From an uncultured Lachnospiraceae bacterium (GTDB lineage: Bacteria; Bacillota; Clostridia; Lachnospirales; Lachnospiraceae): 64,000 bases of DNA. Position 1 is the stretch's first letter. Every line of letters starts with the position of its first letter. Below, one piece after another: positions 8,046 to 15,299 of the stretch. The position numbers and the translations under genes are program-made. The stretch covers positions 159,807 through 223,806 of the forward strand of contig CAJTMW010000002.1 of assembly GCA_910577275.1 (NCBI GenBank). The letters are read 5' to 3'. The notes beneath the pieces are model-generated. The model saw only the letters and a list, made by a program, of their open reading frames with translations. It had not been told where the DNA came from and ran no database searches.

Positions 8046-9365
8046 TTAATTCTCCATGTCGCATGTTTGCGTCTCCTGATTTCCGTTTTGAGGAAGCTTC
8101 CGGCAGTAAGCGTCAATGAGGGCTTGCGGCAGATGTTCCGCTACAAAGGGGCTTTTACCGGCAAGCCGGCAGGCTGCTTCAAGGCTTTCTGGCAGTTGGC
8201 TCAGGCTTTTAAGGCTTTCAAGGTCTGCGGTATAGGAGTTGAAACGTGCTTCCTCCGGCAGGGGTCTTTCATAGTTTATGCCGTACAGGCCCACATATAT
8301 GATTAACGCAAAGGCCAGATAGGGGTTGGCGGACGGGTCGGGGGAGCGCAGCTCGGCCCGGCGGTACTGTCCGATGGCGGCGGGAATTCGAATCAGGTGA
8401 GAGCGGTTTTCCCGCGACCAGGAGATATATTCCGGCGCTTTATTTTGACCGAAACGCTGATAGGAGCTTTCGGTGGGATTTAAAAACGCGGTGATATCGG
8501 AAATTTTTTCCAGAATACCGGCAATCATAAAGGAAAGGGCGGCGGAATCATTTTTATAGCTGTTTTCCCCCATGCTGCTTAAGTCTTTTGCAGGAAAATT
8601 TTCCGATATGTTTCTTCTTTTCACGGACACATTGATATGGAATCCGTTGCCGGGCCTGTCGTTAAGGGGCTTGGCGCCAAAATCAGCGAAAAGACCGTTG
8701 CGGCGCGCCACGATTTTGGCAATGTTCTGAAAGGTAATGGTGTTGTCGGCGGCGGTAACGGCGTCCGAGTAGCGGAAGTCGATTTCGTTCTGGCCAGGGC
8801 CCGCCTCGTGGTGGGAGCTTTCAGGGAGTATGCCCATCTGCTCAAGGGTTAGGCAGATTTCCCGGCGGATGTTTTCCCCTCTGTCGTCGGGGGCAATATC
8901 CATATAGGAAGCCTCGTCATAAGGGGTTTTGGTGGGCTTTCCGTTTTCGTCCAGATGAAAAAGATAAAATTCCTGTTCCGCGCCGAAGTCGAAATGATAG
9001 CCGCGCTTTGCCGCGTCCGCAACCGCCCTTTTGAGAAGGCTTCTGGTATCGCATTCAAAAGGTCTTCCGTCAGGATACGTGATATTTGAAAACATCCGAA
9101 CCACCTTTCCGTGCTCCGGCCGCCAGGGGAGGAGGGAGAGGGTATCGGGCTCCGGGTGAAGGAGCAAATCGCAGTTCTTCTCGTCGCCGAATCCGGCGAT
9201 GGAGGAAGCGTCGAAGGCAATTCCGTATTCAAAGGCCCGGGAAAGCTCTCCCGGCATGATGGATATATTTTTCTGTATTCCGAACACATCGCAGAAGGCA
9301 AGACGGATGAATTTTACGTCCTCCTCCTTTACATACTGCATGACTTCCTGTTTTGAATATTTCAT
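8046..9365 (-). CDS. glnA: Glutamine synthetase, type I
   Basis: 439 residues from the ATG behind AGGAGG; a longer frame upstream has no ribosome site. It makes glutamine from glutamate, ammonia and ATP in the cytoplasm. Visible signatures are FDASSIAGF, the metal and glutamate region GAEQEFYLFHLDENGK, HHEAGPGQNEIDFRY, the GNGFHINVS loop, and RRAELRSPDPSANPYLAF near the C-terminus. The length fits the short GSI form, and I see no canonical adenylylation segment. It is cotranscribed with the ANTAR regulator and divergent from a second, type III synthetase. Having both types under one regulator suggests finely graded nitrogen control. Confidence 0.95.
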   Translation of the reverse strand: MKYSKQEVMQYVKEEDVKFIRLAFCDVFGIQKNISIMPGELSRAFEYGIAFDASSIAGFGDEKNCDLLLHPEPDTLSLLPWRPEHGKVVRMFSNITYPDGRPFECDTRSLLKRAVADAAKRGYHFDFGAEQEFYLFHLDENGKPTKTPYDEASYMDIAPDDRGENIRREICLTLEQMGILPESSHHEAGPGQNEIDFRYSDAVTAADNTITFQNIAKIVARRNGLFADFGAKPLNDRPGNGFHINVSVKRRNISENFPAKDLSSMGENSYKNDSAALSFMIAGILEKISDITAFLNPTESSYQRFGQNKAPEYISWSRENRSHLIRIPAAIGQYRRAELRSPDPSANPYLAFALIIYVGLYGINYERPLPEEARFNSYTADLESLKSLSQLPESLEAACRLAGKSPFVAEHLPQALIDAYCRKLPQNGNQETQTCDMEN

Positions 9366-9429
9366 GATAAACCTCCTGATGCCAGTCCCCGGCGTTTTTT
9401 CGGCGCACCTTTGCTGCCTGCTTATAATC

Positions 9430-9464
9430 AAGGTTACCTTATACCCGTACCGGCGGAATGTCAA
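9430..9464 (-). promoter_or_regulatory. Candidate glnA promoter with palindromic operator
   Basis: On the minus strand TTGACA (complement of 9459-9464) is followed 15 bases later by TATAAG. A perfect 11-base palindrome AAGGTTACCTT (9430-9440) overlaps the -10. The spacing is short for sigma-A, so an activator or repressor may bind the palindrome. It does not match the TnrA/GlnR box I know. Confidence 0.45.
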
Positions 9465-9513
9465 GGAAAATAAGAATTGAAAATTGATTTCCGGGTTTTT
9501 TACAAATCAGGGG

Positions 9514-9542
9514 TTGACAAATCTTTTTGACAGGTGCATAAT
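9514..9542 (+). promoter_or_regulatory. Sigma-A promoter of the glnN leader
   Basis: TTGACA and CATAAT are spaced 17 bases. The transcript would begin near 9549 and run through about 270 bases of leader before the glnN start codon. Confidence 0.75.
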
Positions 9543-9563
9543 GCAAAAGGTGAAAGGCAACGG

Positions 9564-9595
9564 CGTCTTTGAGTGTGTACTCAGAGACGTTTTTT
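9564..9595 (+). terminator. First attenuator hairpin in the glnN leader
   Basis: CGTCTTTGAG pairs with CTCAGAGACG (ten pairs, one G-T) around the loop TGTGTA, followed by six T. It lies about 15 bases after the predicted transcription start, so it would stop most transcripts unless antiterminated. Such placement is typical of leader attenuation. Confidence 0.78.
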
Positions 9596-9605
9596 ATGCG
9601 CGAGC

Positions 9606-9660
9606 AATGAGCCAGGCGGGAGTGCTTGCACTCACATCTGGCGAATGCCGCGTTCAGCGA
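9606..9660 (+). repeat. Dispersed intergenic stem-loop repeat, copy 1
   Basis: Begins AATGAGCCAGGCGG, contains the nested hairpin GAGTGCTTGCACTC inside GCCAG/CTGGC, and ends GGCGAATGCCGCG. Both end segments recur at 42569-42630 with a different central hairpin, and related fragments lie near 22271 and 63014. Confidence 0.5.
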
Positions 9661-9744
9661 GCAGGGGAGAAGAACTTTTCCCTACTCGATTGTGCAGGAA
9701 GCAGACCTTTCACATAAAAATGAAATATTGACAATGAGGCAAAG

Positions 9745-9784
9745 GAGTCTTTCATGTGTTATCACGGGAAGACTCTCTTTTTTT
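9745..9784 (+). terminator. Second attenuator hairpin in the glnN leader
   Basis: GAGTCTTTC pairs with GGAAGACTC (nine pairs, one T-G), with an inner GTG/CAC stem in the loop, followed by TCTTTTTTT. It ends about 27 bases before the glnN ribosome site. The rest of the 9366-9822 gap holds the two promoters, the first attenuator and a dispersed repeat. Confidence 0.75.
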
Positions 9785-9822
9785 GCCGGAAATCCCGGGA
9801 AATGAGAAATGGAGGAAAATTT

Positions 9823-11919
9823 ATGGAAAAAGTATCTGATTATTTTGGAAGCCTGGTATTTGACGACAGGGTAATGAAGGCAAATCTGTCGGACAGAGTT
9901 TACAAGTCGCTGAAAAAGACCATCGACGAGGGCGCAAAACTCGATATCAGTGTGGCCAATGCCGTCGCAACGGCAATGAAGGACTGGGCGGTCGCCCATG
10001 GCGCCACCCATTACACACATTGGTTCCAGCCCCTTACAGGTATCACGGCGGAAAAGCATGACAGCTTTATTTCCCCTTCTCCCGACGGCGGCGTGATTAT
10101 GGAGTTTTCCGGCAAGGAATTAATCAAGGGAGAGCCGGACGCTTCTTCTTTCCCATCGGGAGGGCTTCGGGCAACCTTTGAAGCGAGAGGGTATACTGCA
10201 TGGGACCCTACGTCCTATGCCTTTATTAAGGGAAAAACCCTGTGCATTCCTACCGCCTTTTGTTCCTACGGCGGAGAGGCGCTGGATAAAAAAACGCCCC
10301 TTCTGCGTTCCATGGAGGCGCTGAGCAAACAGGCCGTCAGAATCTTAAAGCTGTTTGGAAACGATTCAGTGAAATGCGTCCGCACATCCGTGGGGCCGGA
10401 GCAGGAATATTTCCTTATCACAAAGGAAATGTACGATATGCGTCCTGACCTCCGTTTTACGGGAAGGACTCTGTTCGGGGCAAAATCTCCTAAAGGGCAG
10501 GAGATGGATGACCATTACTTTGGCGTGATTAAGCCCAGGGTGGCGGCGTACATGGAAGAATTAAACAATGAGCTCTGGAAGCTGGGAATTCTTGCAAAGA
10601 CTGAGCATAACGAGGTTGCCCCGGCACAGCATGAGCTTGCGCCGATTTATACCACAACCAATATCGCAACGGACCACAACCAGCTTATGATGGAAATCAT
10701 GCAGAAGGTGGCGGCAAAGCACGGACTGGTCTGTCTGCTCCATGAAAAGCCTTTCGCAGGCGTAAATGGCAGCGGCAAGCACAACAACTGGTCGCTCACC
10801 ACCGACGCCGGGGTGAATCTGTTATCTCCCGGAGAAACTCCTTACGAAAACGCGCAGTTTCTGCTTTTCCTCTGCGCGGTGATTAAGGCGGTTGACGATT
10901 ATCAGGATTTGCTCCGCCTTTCCGTCGCTACGGCGGGAAATGACCACAGGCTCGGGGCCAACGAGGCGCCTCCCGCCGTTGTGTCCATGTTCCTGGGGGA
11001 TGAGCTGAACGCCGTTTTAGAGGCAATTGAAAGCGGGACGCCCTATGCTGGCGCGGAAAAGACACAGATGAAGCTGGGCGTGAATGTTCTGCCAAAGTTT
11101 AACAGAGATACCACGGACCGCAACCGGACATCGCCTTTTGCCTTTACCGGAAATAAGTTTGAGTTCCGTATGCTTGGTTCCTCCAACAGCATTGCCTGCG
11201 CCAATATGATGCTCAACAGTGCGGTTGCCGAGAGCCTTAAGATTTATGCCGACCGTCTGGAAGGGGCGGAGGATTTTGAAAACGCCCTTCATGAGATGAT
11301 TCGCAAGACCATCAAAGACCACAAGAGAATTATCTTTAACGGCAACGGTTATGACGACGACTGGATTAAGGAGGCCACGGAAAATAGAGGTCTTCTGAAC
11401 TACCGCACCACCCCCGACTGTATGCCTCATCTGCTGGATAAGAAAAACGTGGATATGCTCACCAGCCACAGGGTATTTTCCGAGGCGGAGCTAAAGTCCA
11501 GATGCGAGATTATGCTGGACAATTATTGTAAGTCGGTTCTGATTGAAGCCAATACCATGGTGGATATGGCGAGAACCCAGATTGCCCCGGCAATAGAGGC
11601 GTACACGCTGAAAATCGCCAAAACCGCGGCGGCGAAAAAGGCATTGGACGCAAGCCTTGCCTGCCGTTATGAAAGCGAGCTGGTAAAGAAGCTTTCCGTT
11701 CTGACGGACAGAATATGGGAAAAAGTCGAGGAGCTGGAAAAGGCGGTGGCGTCTCTCTGCGAGGCGGAGGATATTATTTCCCAGTCCTATGAAATCCGCG
11801 ACAATATTCTTTCAAAAATGAGCGAGCTGCGGGCTTCCTGTGACGAGGCGGAGACGCTTACGGATAAGAGCTACTGGCCATTCCCCACCTACGGAGATTT
11901 GCTTTTCGGGGTGCGGTAG
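9823..11919 (+). CDS. glnN: Glutamine synthetase, type III
   Basis: 698 residues, the usual length of GSIII, from the ATG behind GGAGG at 9811; an upstream in-frame ATG sits inside the attenuator loop and is unlikely. GSIII signatures are present: GGLRATFEARGYTAWDPTS, SVGPEQEYFLI, LGILAKTEHNEVAPAQHELAP, NGSGKHNNWSL, RTSPFAFTGNKFEFRMLGSSNS. The enzyme assimilates ammonium into glutamine. It is read after two terminator-like hairpins, so its level probably depends on antitermination. It is the second glutamine synthetase gene of this window, and the ammonium channel gene follows it. Confidence 0.96.
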   Translation: MEKVSDYFGSLVFDDRVMKANLSDRVYKSLKKTIDEGAKLDISVANAVATAMKDWAVAHGATHYTHWFQPLTGITAEKHDSFISPSPDGGVIMEFSGKELIKGEPDASSFPSGGLRATFEARGYTAWDPTSYAFIKGKTLCIPTAFCSYGGEALDKKTPLLRSMEALSKQAVRILKLFGNDSVKCVRTSVGPEQEYFLITKEMYDMRPDLRFTGRTLFGAKSPKGQEMDDHYFGVIKPRVAAYMEELNNELWKLGILAKTEHNEVAPAQHELAPIYTTTNIATDHNQLMMEIMQKVAAKHGLVCLLHEKPFAGVNGSGKHNNWSLTTDAGVNLLSPGETPYENAQFLLFLCAVIKAVDDYQDLLRLSVATAGNDHRLGANEAPPAVVSMFLGDELNAVLEAIESGTPYAGAEKTQMKLGVNVLPKFNRDTTDRNRTSPFAFTGNKFEFRMLGSSNSIACANMMLNSAVAESLKIYADRLEGAEDFENALHEMIRKTIKDHKRIIFNGNGYDDDWIKEATENRGLLNYRTTPDCMPHLLDKKNVDMLTSHRVFSEAELKSRCEIMLDNYCKSVLIEANTMVDMARTQIAPAIEAYTLKIAKTAAAKKALDASLACRYESELVKKLSVLTDRIWEKVEELEKAVASLCEAEDIISQSYEIRDNILSKMSELRASCDEAETLTDKSYWPFPTYGDLLFGVR

Positions 11920-11932
11920 GTAATAGAATCAG

Positions 11933-12019
11933 CAGACAGGCGAAGATGCACGGAAGAATTTGCAGACGTGCAAACGGCTGAAAATTCTTCCAGTCCAAGG
12001 TGCATCGAAGCTCTGTCTG
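11933..12019 (+). promoter_or_regulatory. Nested hairpin in the leader of the ammonium channel gene
   Basis: Three coaxial stems can form: CAGACAG/CTGTCTG outermost, GATGCAC/GTGCATC, then GGAAGAATTT/AAATTCTTCC. An inner alternative TTTGCA/TGCAAA closes a GACG loop. No T run follows, so it is not a simple terminator. It ends 30 bases before the start codon and could be bound by the nearby ANTAR protein or control stability. It does not match the cyanobacterial glnA glutamine riboswitch core. Confidence 0.55.
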
Positions 12020-12048
12020 CGGAACTTGTAATAGAGGAGGATTATGAA

Positions 12049-13800
12049 ATGTTATCAGAGGAGATTATGGAAATTGTGACGGACAGCGTCACAAGCGAGG
12101 TGTTCGGCGTGTGGTTCCTGATTGGAGCCGCGTTAGTATTCTTTATGCAGGCGGGCTTTGCTATGGTGGAAACCGGTTTTACAAGGGCAAAAAACGCCGG
12201 CAATATCATCATGAAAAACCTGATGGATTTTTGTATCGGTACGGTAATGTTTGTTTTTCTGGGATTTTCCCTGATGATGTCCGAGGATTATCTTTTCGGT
12301 TTTATCGGGATTCCCAATTTAAATATTTTTTCGGATTTTAACGGCTTTATTCAGGGGAACGCGTCCAGCTTTGTTTTCAATCTGGTGTTCTGCGCGACGG
12401 CGGCGACCATTGTTTCGGGAGCTATGGCGGAGCGGACGAAATTTGCTTCCTACTGCATTTATTCCGCTGTGATTTCTCTGTTCGTCTACCCCGTGGAGGC
12501 AGGATGGGTGTGGAACTCGCAGGGATGGCTTGTGCAGATGGGCTTTCATGACTTTGCAGGTTCTGCGGCGATTCATTCGGTAGGCGGAATCACCGCCTTA
12601 ATCGGAGCTATGATGGAGGGACCCCGTCTTGGCAAGTACATAAAGGATAAGGCGGGAAAGGTAAAGAAGGTAAATGCCATTCCGGGACATTCTATTACGC
12701 TGGGAGCCCTTGGATGCTTTATCCTGTGGTTCGGCTGGTACGGCTTTAACGGTGCGGCGGCGTGGAGTGGAAGCTCTCTTGCATCCATCTTTCTGACCAC
12801 CACCATTGCCCCGGCGGTTGCCACCTGTACCACACTGATTTATACCTGGGTAAAAAACGGCAAGCCCGATGTTTCCATGTGTCTGAATGCGTCTTTAGCC
12901 GGACTTGTGGGAATTACGGCGGGATGTGACGCGCTGGACGCTTTCGGTTCCATTATTGTGGGTGTTGTCTCCGGTATTCTGGTAGTGGCTGTGGTGGAGA
13001 TTCTGGATTTGAAGCTTCACATCGACGACCCGGTAGGTGCGGTGGGTGTCCACCTTGCAAACGGCGTCTGGGGGACATTGGCAGTCGGGCTTTTGGCAAA
13101 TCCGGCGGCTCCGGCAGGGCTGGAAGGGCTGCTTTATACGGGAAGCGCAAAGCTGCTTGGTGTTCAGACCCTTGGCATCGTGGCGATTCTCATCTGGACG
13201 GCGGTGCTTATGACGATTGTGTTTAAGGTGATTGATAAGACCATCGGCCTTCGGGTTTCCGCGGAAGAGGAAATCAGGGGACTTGACAGCACAGAGCACG
13301 GACTGCCCAGCGCTTACGCGGATTTTGCGCCGGCAGTGGAAAGTCTGGATTACGGCTTTGAGGGTGCGGAGGCTGCCCCGGGCGAAATACCGGCGGCCGA
13401 GGCAATTCCTGTGAAAAAGGTTCCGACGTTTACGGAAGGTGTGCCGAAGTTTACAAAGATTGAGATTGTCTGCAAGGAATCAAGATTTGAGACCTTAAAG
13501 GGCGCCCTTATGAATATCGGCATCACCGGCATGACGGTTTCCCATGTGCTGGGGTGCGGAATCCAGAAAGGAAAGCCGGAGTATTACCGCGGCGTTCAGG
13601 TGGAGGCAAATCTTCTGCCCAAGATTCAGGTGGATATTGTGGTCAGCAAGGTGCCTGTACAGCATGTCATCGAGGCGGCGAAAAAAGCCCTTTATACCGG
13701 ACATATCGGCGACGGAAAGATTTTTGTCTATGATGTGGAAAATGTGGTGAAGGTGCGGACCGGAGAAGAGGGCTATGACGCCCTGCAGGATGTGGAATAA
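12049..13800 (+). CDS. amt: Ammonium channel fused to a PII signalling domain
   Basis: 583 residues from the ATG behind GAGGAGG. Residues about 15-400 form an Amt/Rh channel with about eleven membrane segments (ETGFTRAKNAGNI, GAMAERTKFASY, HSVGGITALIGA, DDPVGAVGVHLANG). After a charged linker, residues 468-583 are a complete PII (GlnB/GlnK) domain. PII proteins normally block Amt as separate trimers when nitrogen is plentiful; here the sensor is covalently attached. In the T-loop GIQKGKPEYYRGVQVE, Gln39 (2-oxoglutarate) is kept, but the position of uridylylated Tyr51 is Val. Overlaps purF by one base. Confidence 0.95.
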   Translation: MLSEEIMEIVTDSVTSEVFGVWFLIGAALVFFMQAGFAMVETGFTRAKNAGNIIMKNLMDFCIGTVMFVFLGFSLMMSEDYLFGFIGIPNLNIFSDFNGFIQGNASSFVFNLVFCATAATIVSGAMAERTKFASYCIYSAVISLFVYPVEAGWVWNSQGWLVQMGFHDFAGSAAIHSVGGITALIGAMMEGPRLGKYIKDKAGKVKKVNAIPGHSITLGALGCFILWFGWYGFNGAAAWSGSSLASIFLTTTIAPAVATCTTLIYTWVKNGKPDVSMCLNASLAGLVGITAGCDALDAFGSIIVGVVSGILVVAVVEILDLKLHIDDPVGAVGVHLANGVWGTLAVGLLANPAAPAGLEGLLYTGSAKLLGVQTLGIVAILIWTAVLMTIVFKVIDKTIGLRVSAEEEIRGLDSTEHGLPSAYADFAPAVESLDYGFEGAEAAPGEIPAAEAIPVKKVPTFTEGVPKFTKIEIVCKESRFETLKGALMNIGITGMTVSHVLGCGIQKGKPEYYRGVQVEANLLPKIQVDIVVSKVPVQHVIEAAKKALYTGHIGDGKIFVYDVENVVKVRTGEEGYDALQDVE

Positions 13801-15299
13801 TGAGTATTCATGAAGAATGCGGCGTATTTGGAATTATCAACAAAAATCCTTTTGATGCGGCAGGGGCGGCTTATTACGGGCTGTACGCCCTGCAGCACCG
13901 GGGGCAGGAGAGCTGCGGAATTGTGGTGAACGATGACGGCGTGTTTTCCTCCTATAAGGATTTGGGGCTGGTCAGCGAGGTGTTTTCCGCTGATACGCTT
14001 GCCCGGCTGCCGGAAGGGAAGATGGCGGTGGGGCATGTGCGGTACGGGACCACCGGCGGCAACAGCCGCAATAACTGCCAGCCCATAGAGGTCAATCATC
14101 AGAAGGGAAAAATGGCACTTGCCCATAACGGAAATATCAGCAATGCGGCCCGGCTCCGAGACGAACTGGAGCTGGCGGGCGCGATTTTCCATACCACCAG
14201 CGACACGGAAATTATCGCCTATATTGTGACCAGACAGCGGCTCCGCGCATCTTCCATAGAGGACGCCGTAAGCCTTGCCATGAATTATCTGGAAGGGGCC
14301 TACTCGCTGGTGCTGATGTCGGCGCAGAAGCTGATTTGCGTGCGCGACCCCCACGGCTTCCGGCCTCTGTGCTATGGAAAGACAGCGGACGGCTGCTATG
14401 TGGCGGCCTCCGAGAGCTACGCCCTAAAGGCCATAGGAGCCGAGTTTATCCGTGATTTGGAGCCGGGGGAAATTCTGGTGTTTGACGGGGAAAGGGTGAT
14501 TTCCCGGAAGGAGCACTGCGGGAAAAAGGAGAAAAAGCTCTGCATTTTTGAGTATATCTATTTTGCCAGACCGGATTCGGTGATAGACAAAGTCTCCGTT
14601 CATAAGGCAAGGCTCCGGGCGGGGGAAATTCTTGCCAAAGCCCACCCGGCGCAGGCGGATATTGTGGTGGGCGTGCCGGATTCGGGGCTGGACGCCGCGC
14701 TGGGATTTGGAAGGGCGTCGGGTATCCCTTACGGCATCGGGCTGATTAAGAACAAATATATCGGCAGAACCTTTATTTCCCCGGGGCAGAGCGCAAGGCT
14801 TGACCAGGTACGGATTAAGCTGAGCGCGGTTGAAGAGAGTGTCAGGGGAAAGCGGGTGGTACTGGTGGATGATTCCATTGTAAGGGGAACTACCAGCGGG
14901 CGGATTGTAAAGCTCCTTCGGGAGGCAGGGGCAAGGGAAATCCATATGCGGATTTCTTCACCTCCCTTTTTACACCCCTGTTACTACGGAACGGATATCG
15001 ATTCCCCGGAGCATCTGATTGCCTGCAGCCACAGCGTGGAGGAGACGGCGCGGATAATCGGGGCGGACAGTCTGGGATATCTGCCGGTGCCCGGTCTTGG
15101 AGAACTGATTCGGGAGACGGACGCATCCATATCCGGCGCAGGCGCTGAAAAAGAAAGCGCCGGAAGCGGTATGGGAACTGGCTGTCATGACTGTGCCGGT
15201 TACTGTTGTGCCTGCTTTGACGGCAATTATCCCACGCCGGTTCCCACCGATACGAGAAAGGACAGATTTGAAAGGAAGCTTTCAGAGAAAAAGCTTTAA
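13800..15299 (+). CDS. purF: Amidophosphoribosyltransferase
   Basis: 499 residues, first step of purine synthesis, moving the glutamine amide nitrogen to PRPP. Cys7 in MSIHEECGVFGI is the expected N-terminal nucleophile after removal of a six-residue propeptide. The PRPP loop is VVLVDDSIVRGTTSG (about 357-371). Cysteines near the end (CHDCAGYCCACFDGNYPTP) fit the iron-sulfur type. Its ATG overlaps the stop of the Amt-PII gene (TAATG), so purine synthesis is coupled to nitrogen uptake. A Gly/Ser/Ala-rich stretch (SGAGAEKESAGSG, about 15132-15170) is inserted just before the C-terminal cysteines. The 3' end overlaps the opposing kinase gene by 18 bases. Confidence 0.95.
   Translation: MSIHEECGVFGIINKNPFDAAGAAYYGLYALQHRGQESCGIVVNDDGVFSSYKDLGLVSEVFSADTLARLPEGKMAVGHVRYGTTGGNSRNNCQPIEVNHQKGKMALAHNGNISNAARLRDELELAGAIFHTTSDTEIIAYIVTRQRLRASSIEDAVSLAMNYLEGAYSLVLMSAQKLICVRDPHGFRPLCYGKTADGCYVAASESYALKAIGAEFIRDLEPGEILVFDGERVISRKEHCGKKEKKLCIFEYIYFARPDSVIDKVSVHKARLRAGEILAKAHPAQADIVVGVPDSGLDAALGFGRASGIPYGIGLIKNKYIGRTFISPGQSARLDQVRIKLSAVEESVRGKRVVLVDDSIVRGTTSGRIVKLLREAGAREIHMRISSPPFLHPCYYGTDIDSPEHLIACSHSVEETARIIGADSLGYLPVPGLGELIRETDASISGAGAEKESAGSGMGTGCHDCAGYCCACFDGNYPTPVPTDTRKDRFERKLSEKKL

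Noticed and set aside
9540..9822. Glutamine riboswitch (glnA motif) in the glnN leader
   Set aside because: I looked for the conserved core of the cyanobacterial glutamine aptamer and did not see it; the terminator hairpins fit protein-mediated attenuation better.
11968..12048. GTG start for the ammonium channel inside the leader hairpin
   Set aside because: The 27 extra codons lie in the nested hairpin and have no ribosome site, whereas ATG 12049 follows GAGGAGG.
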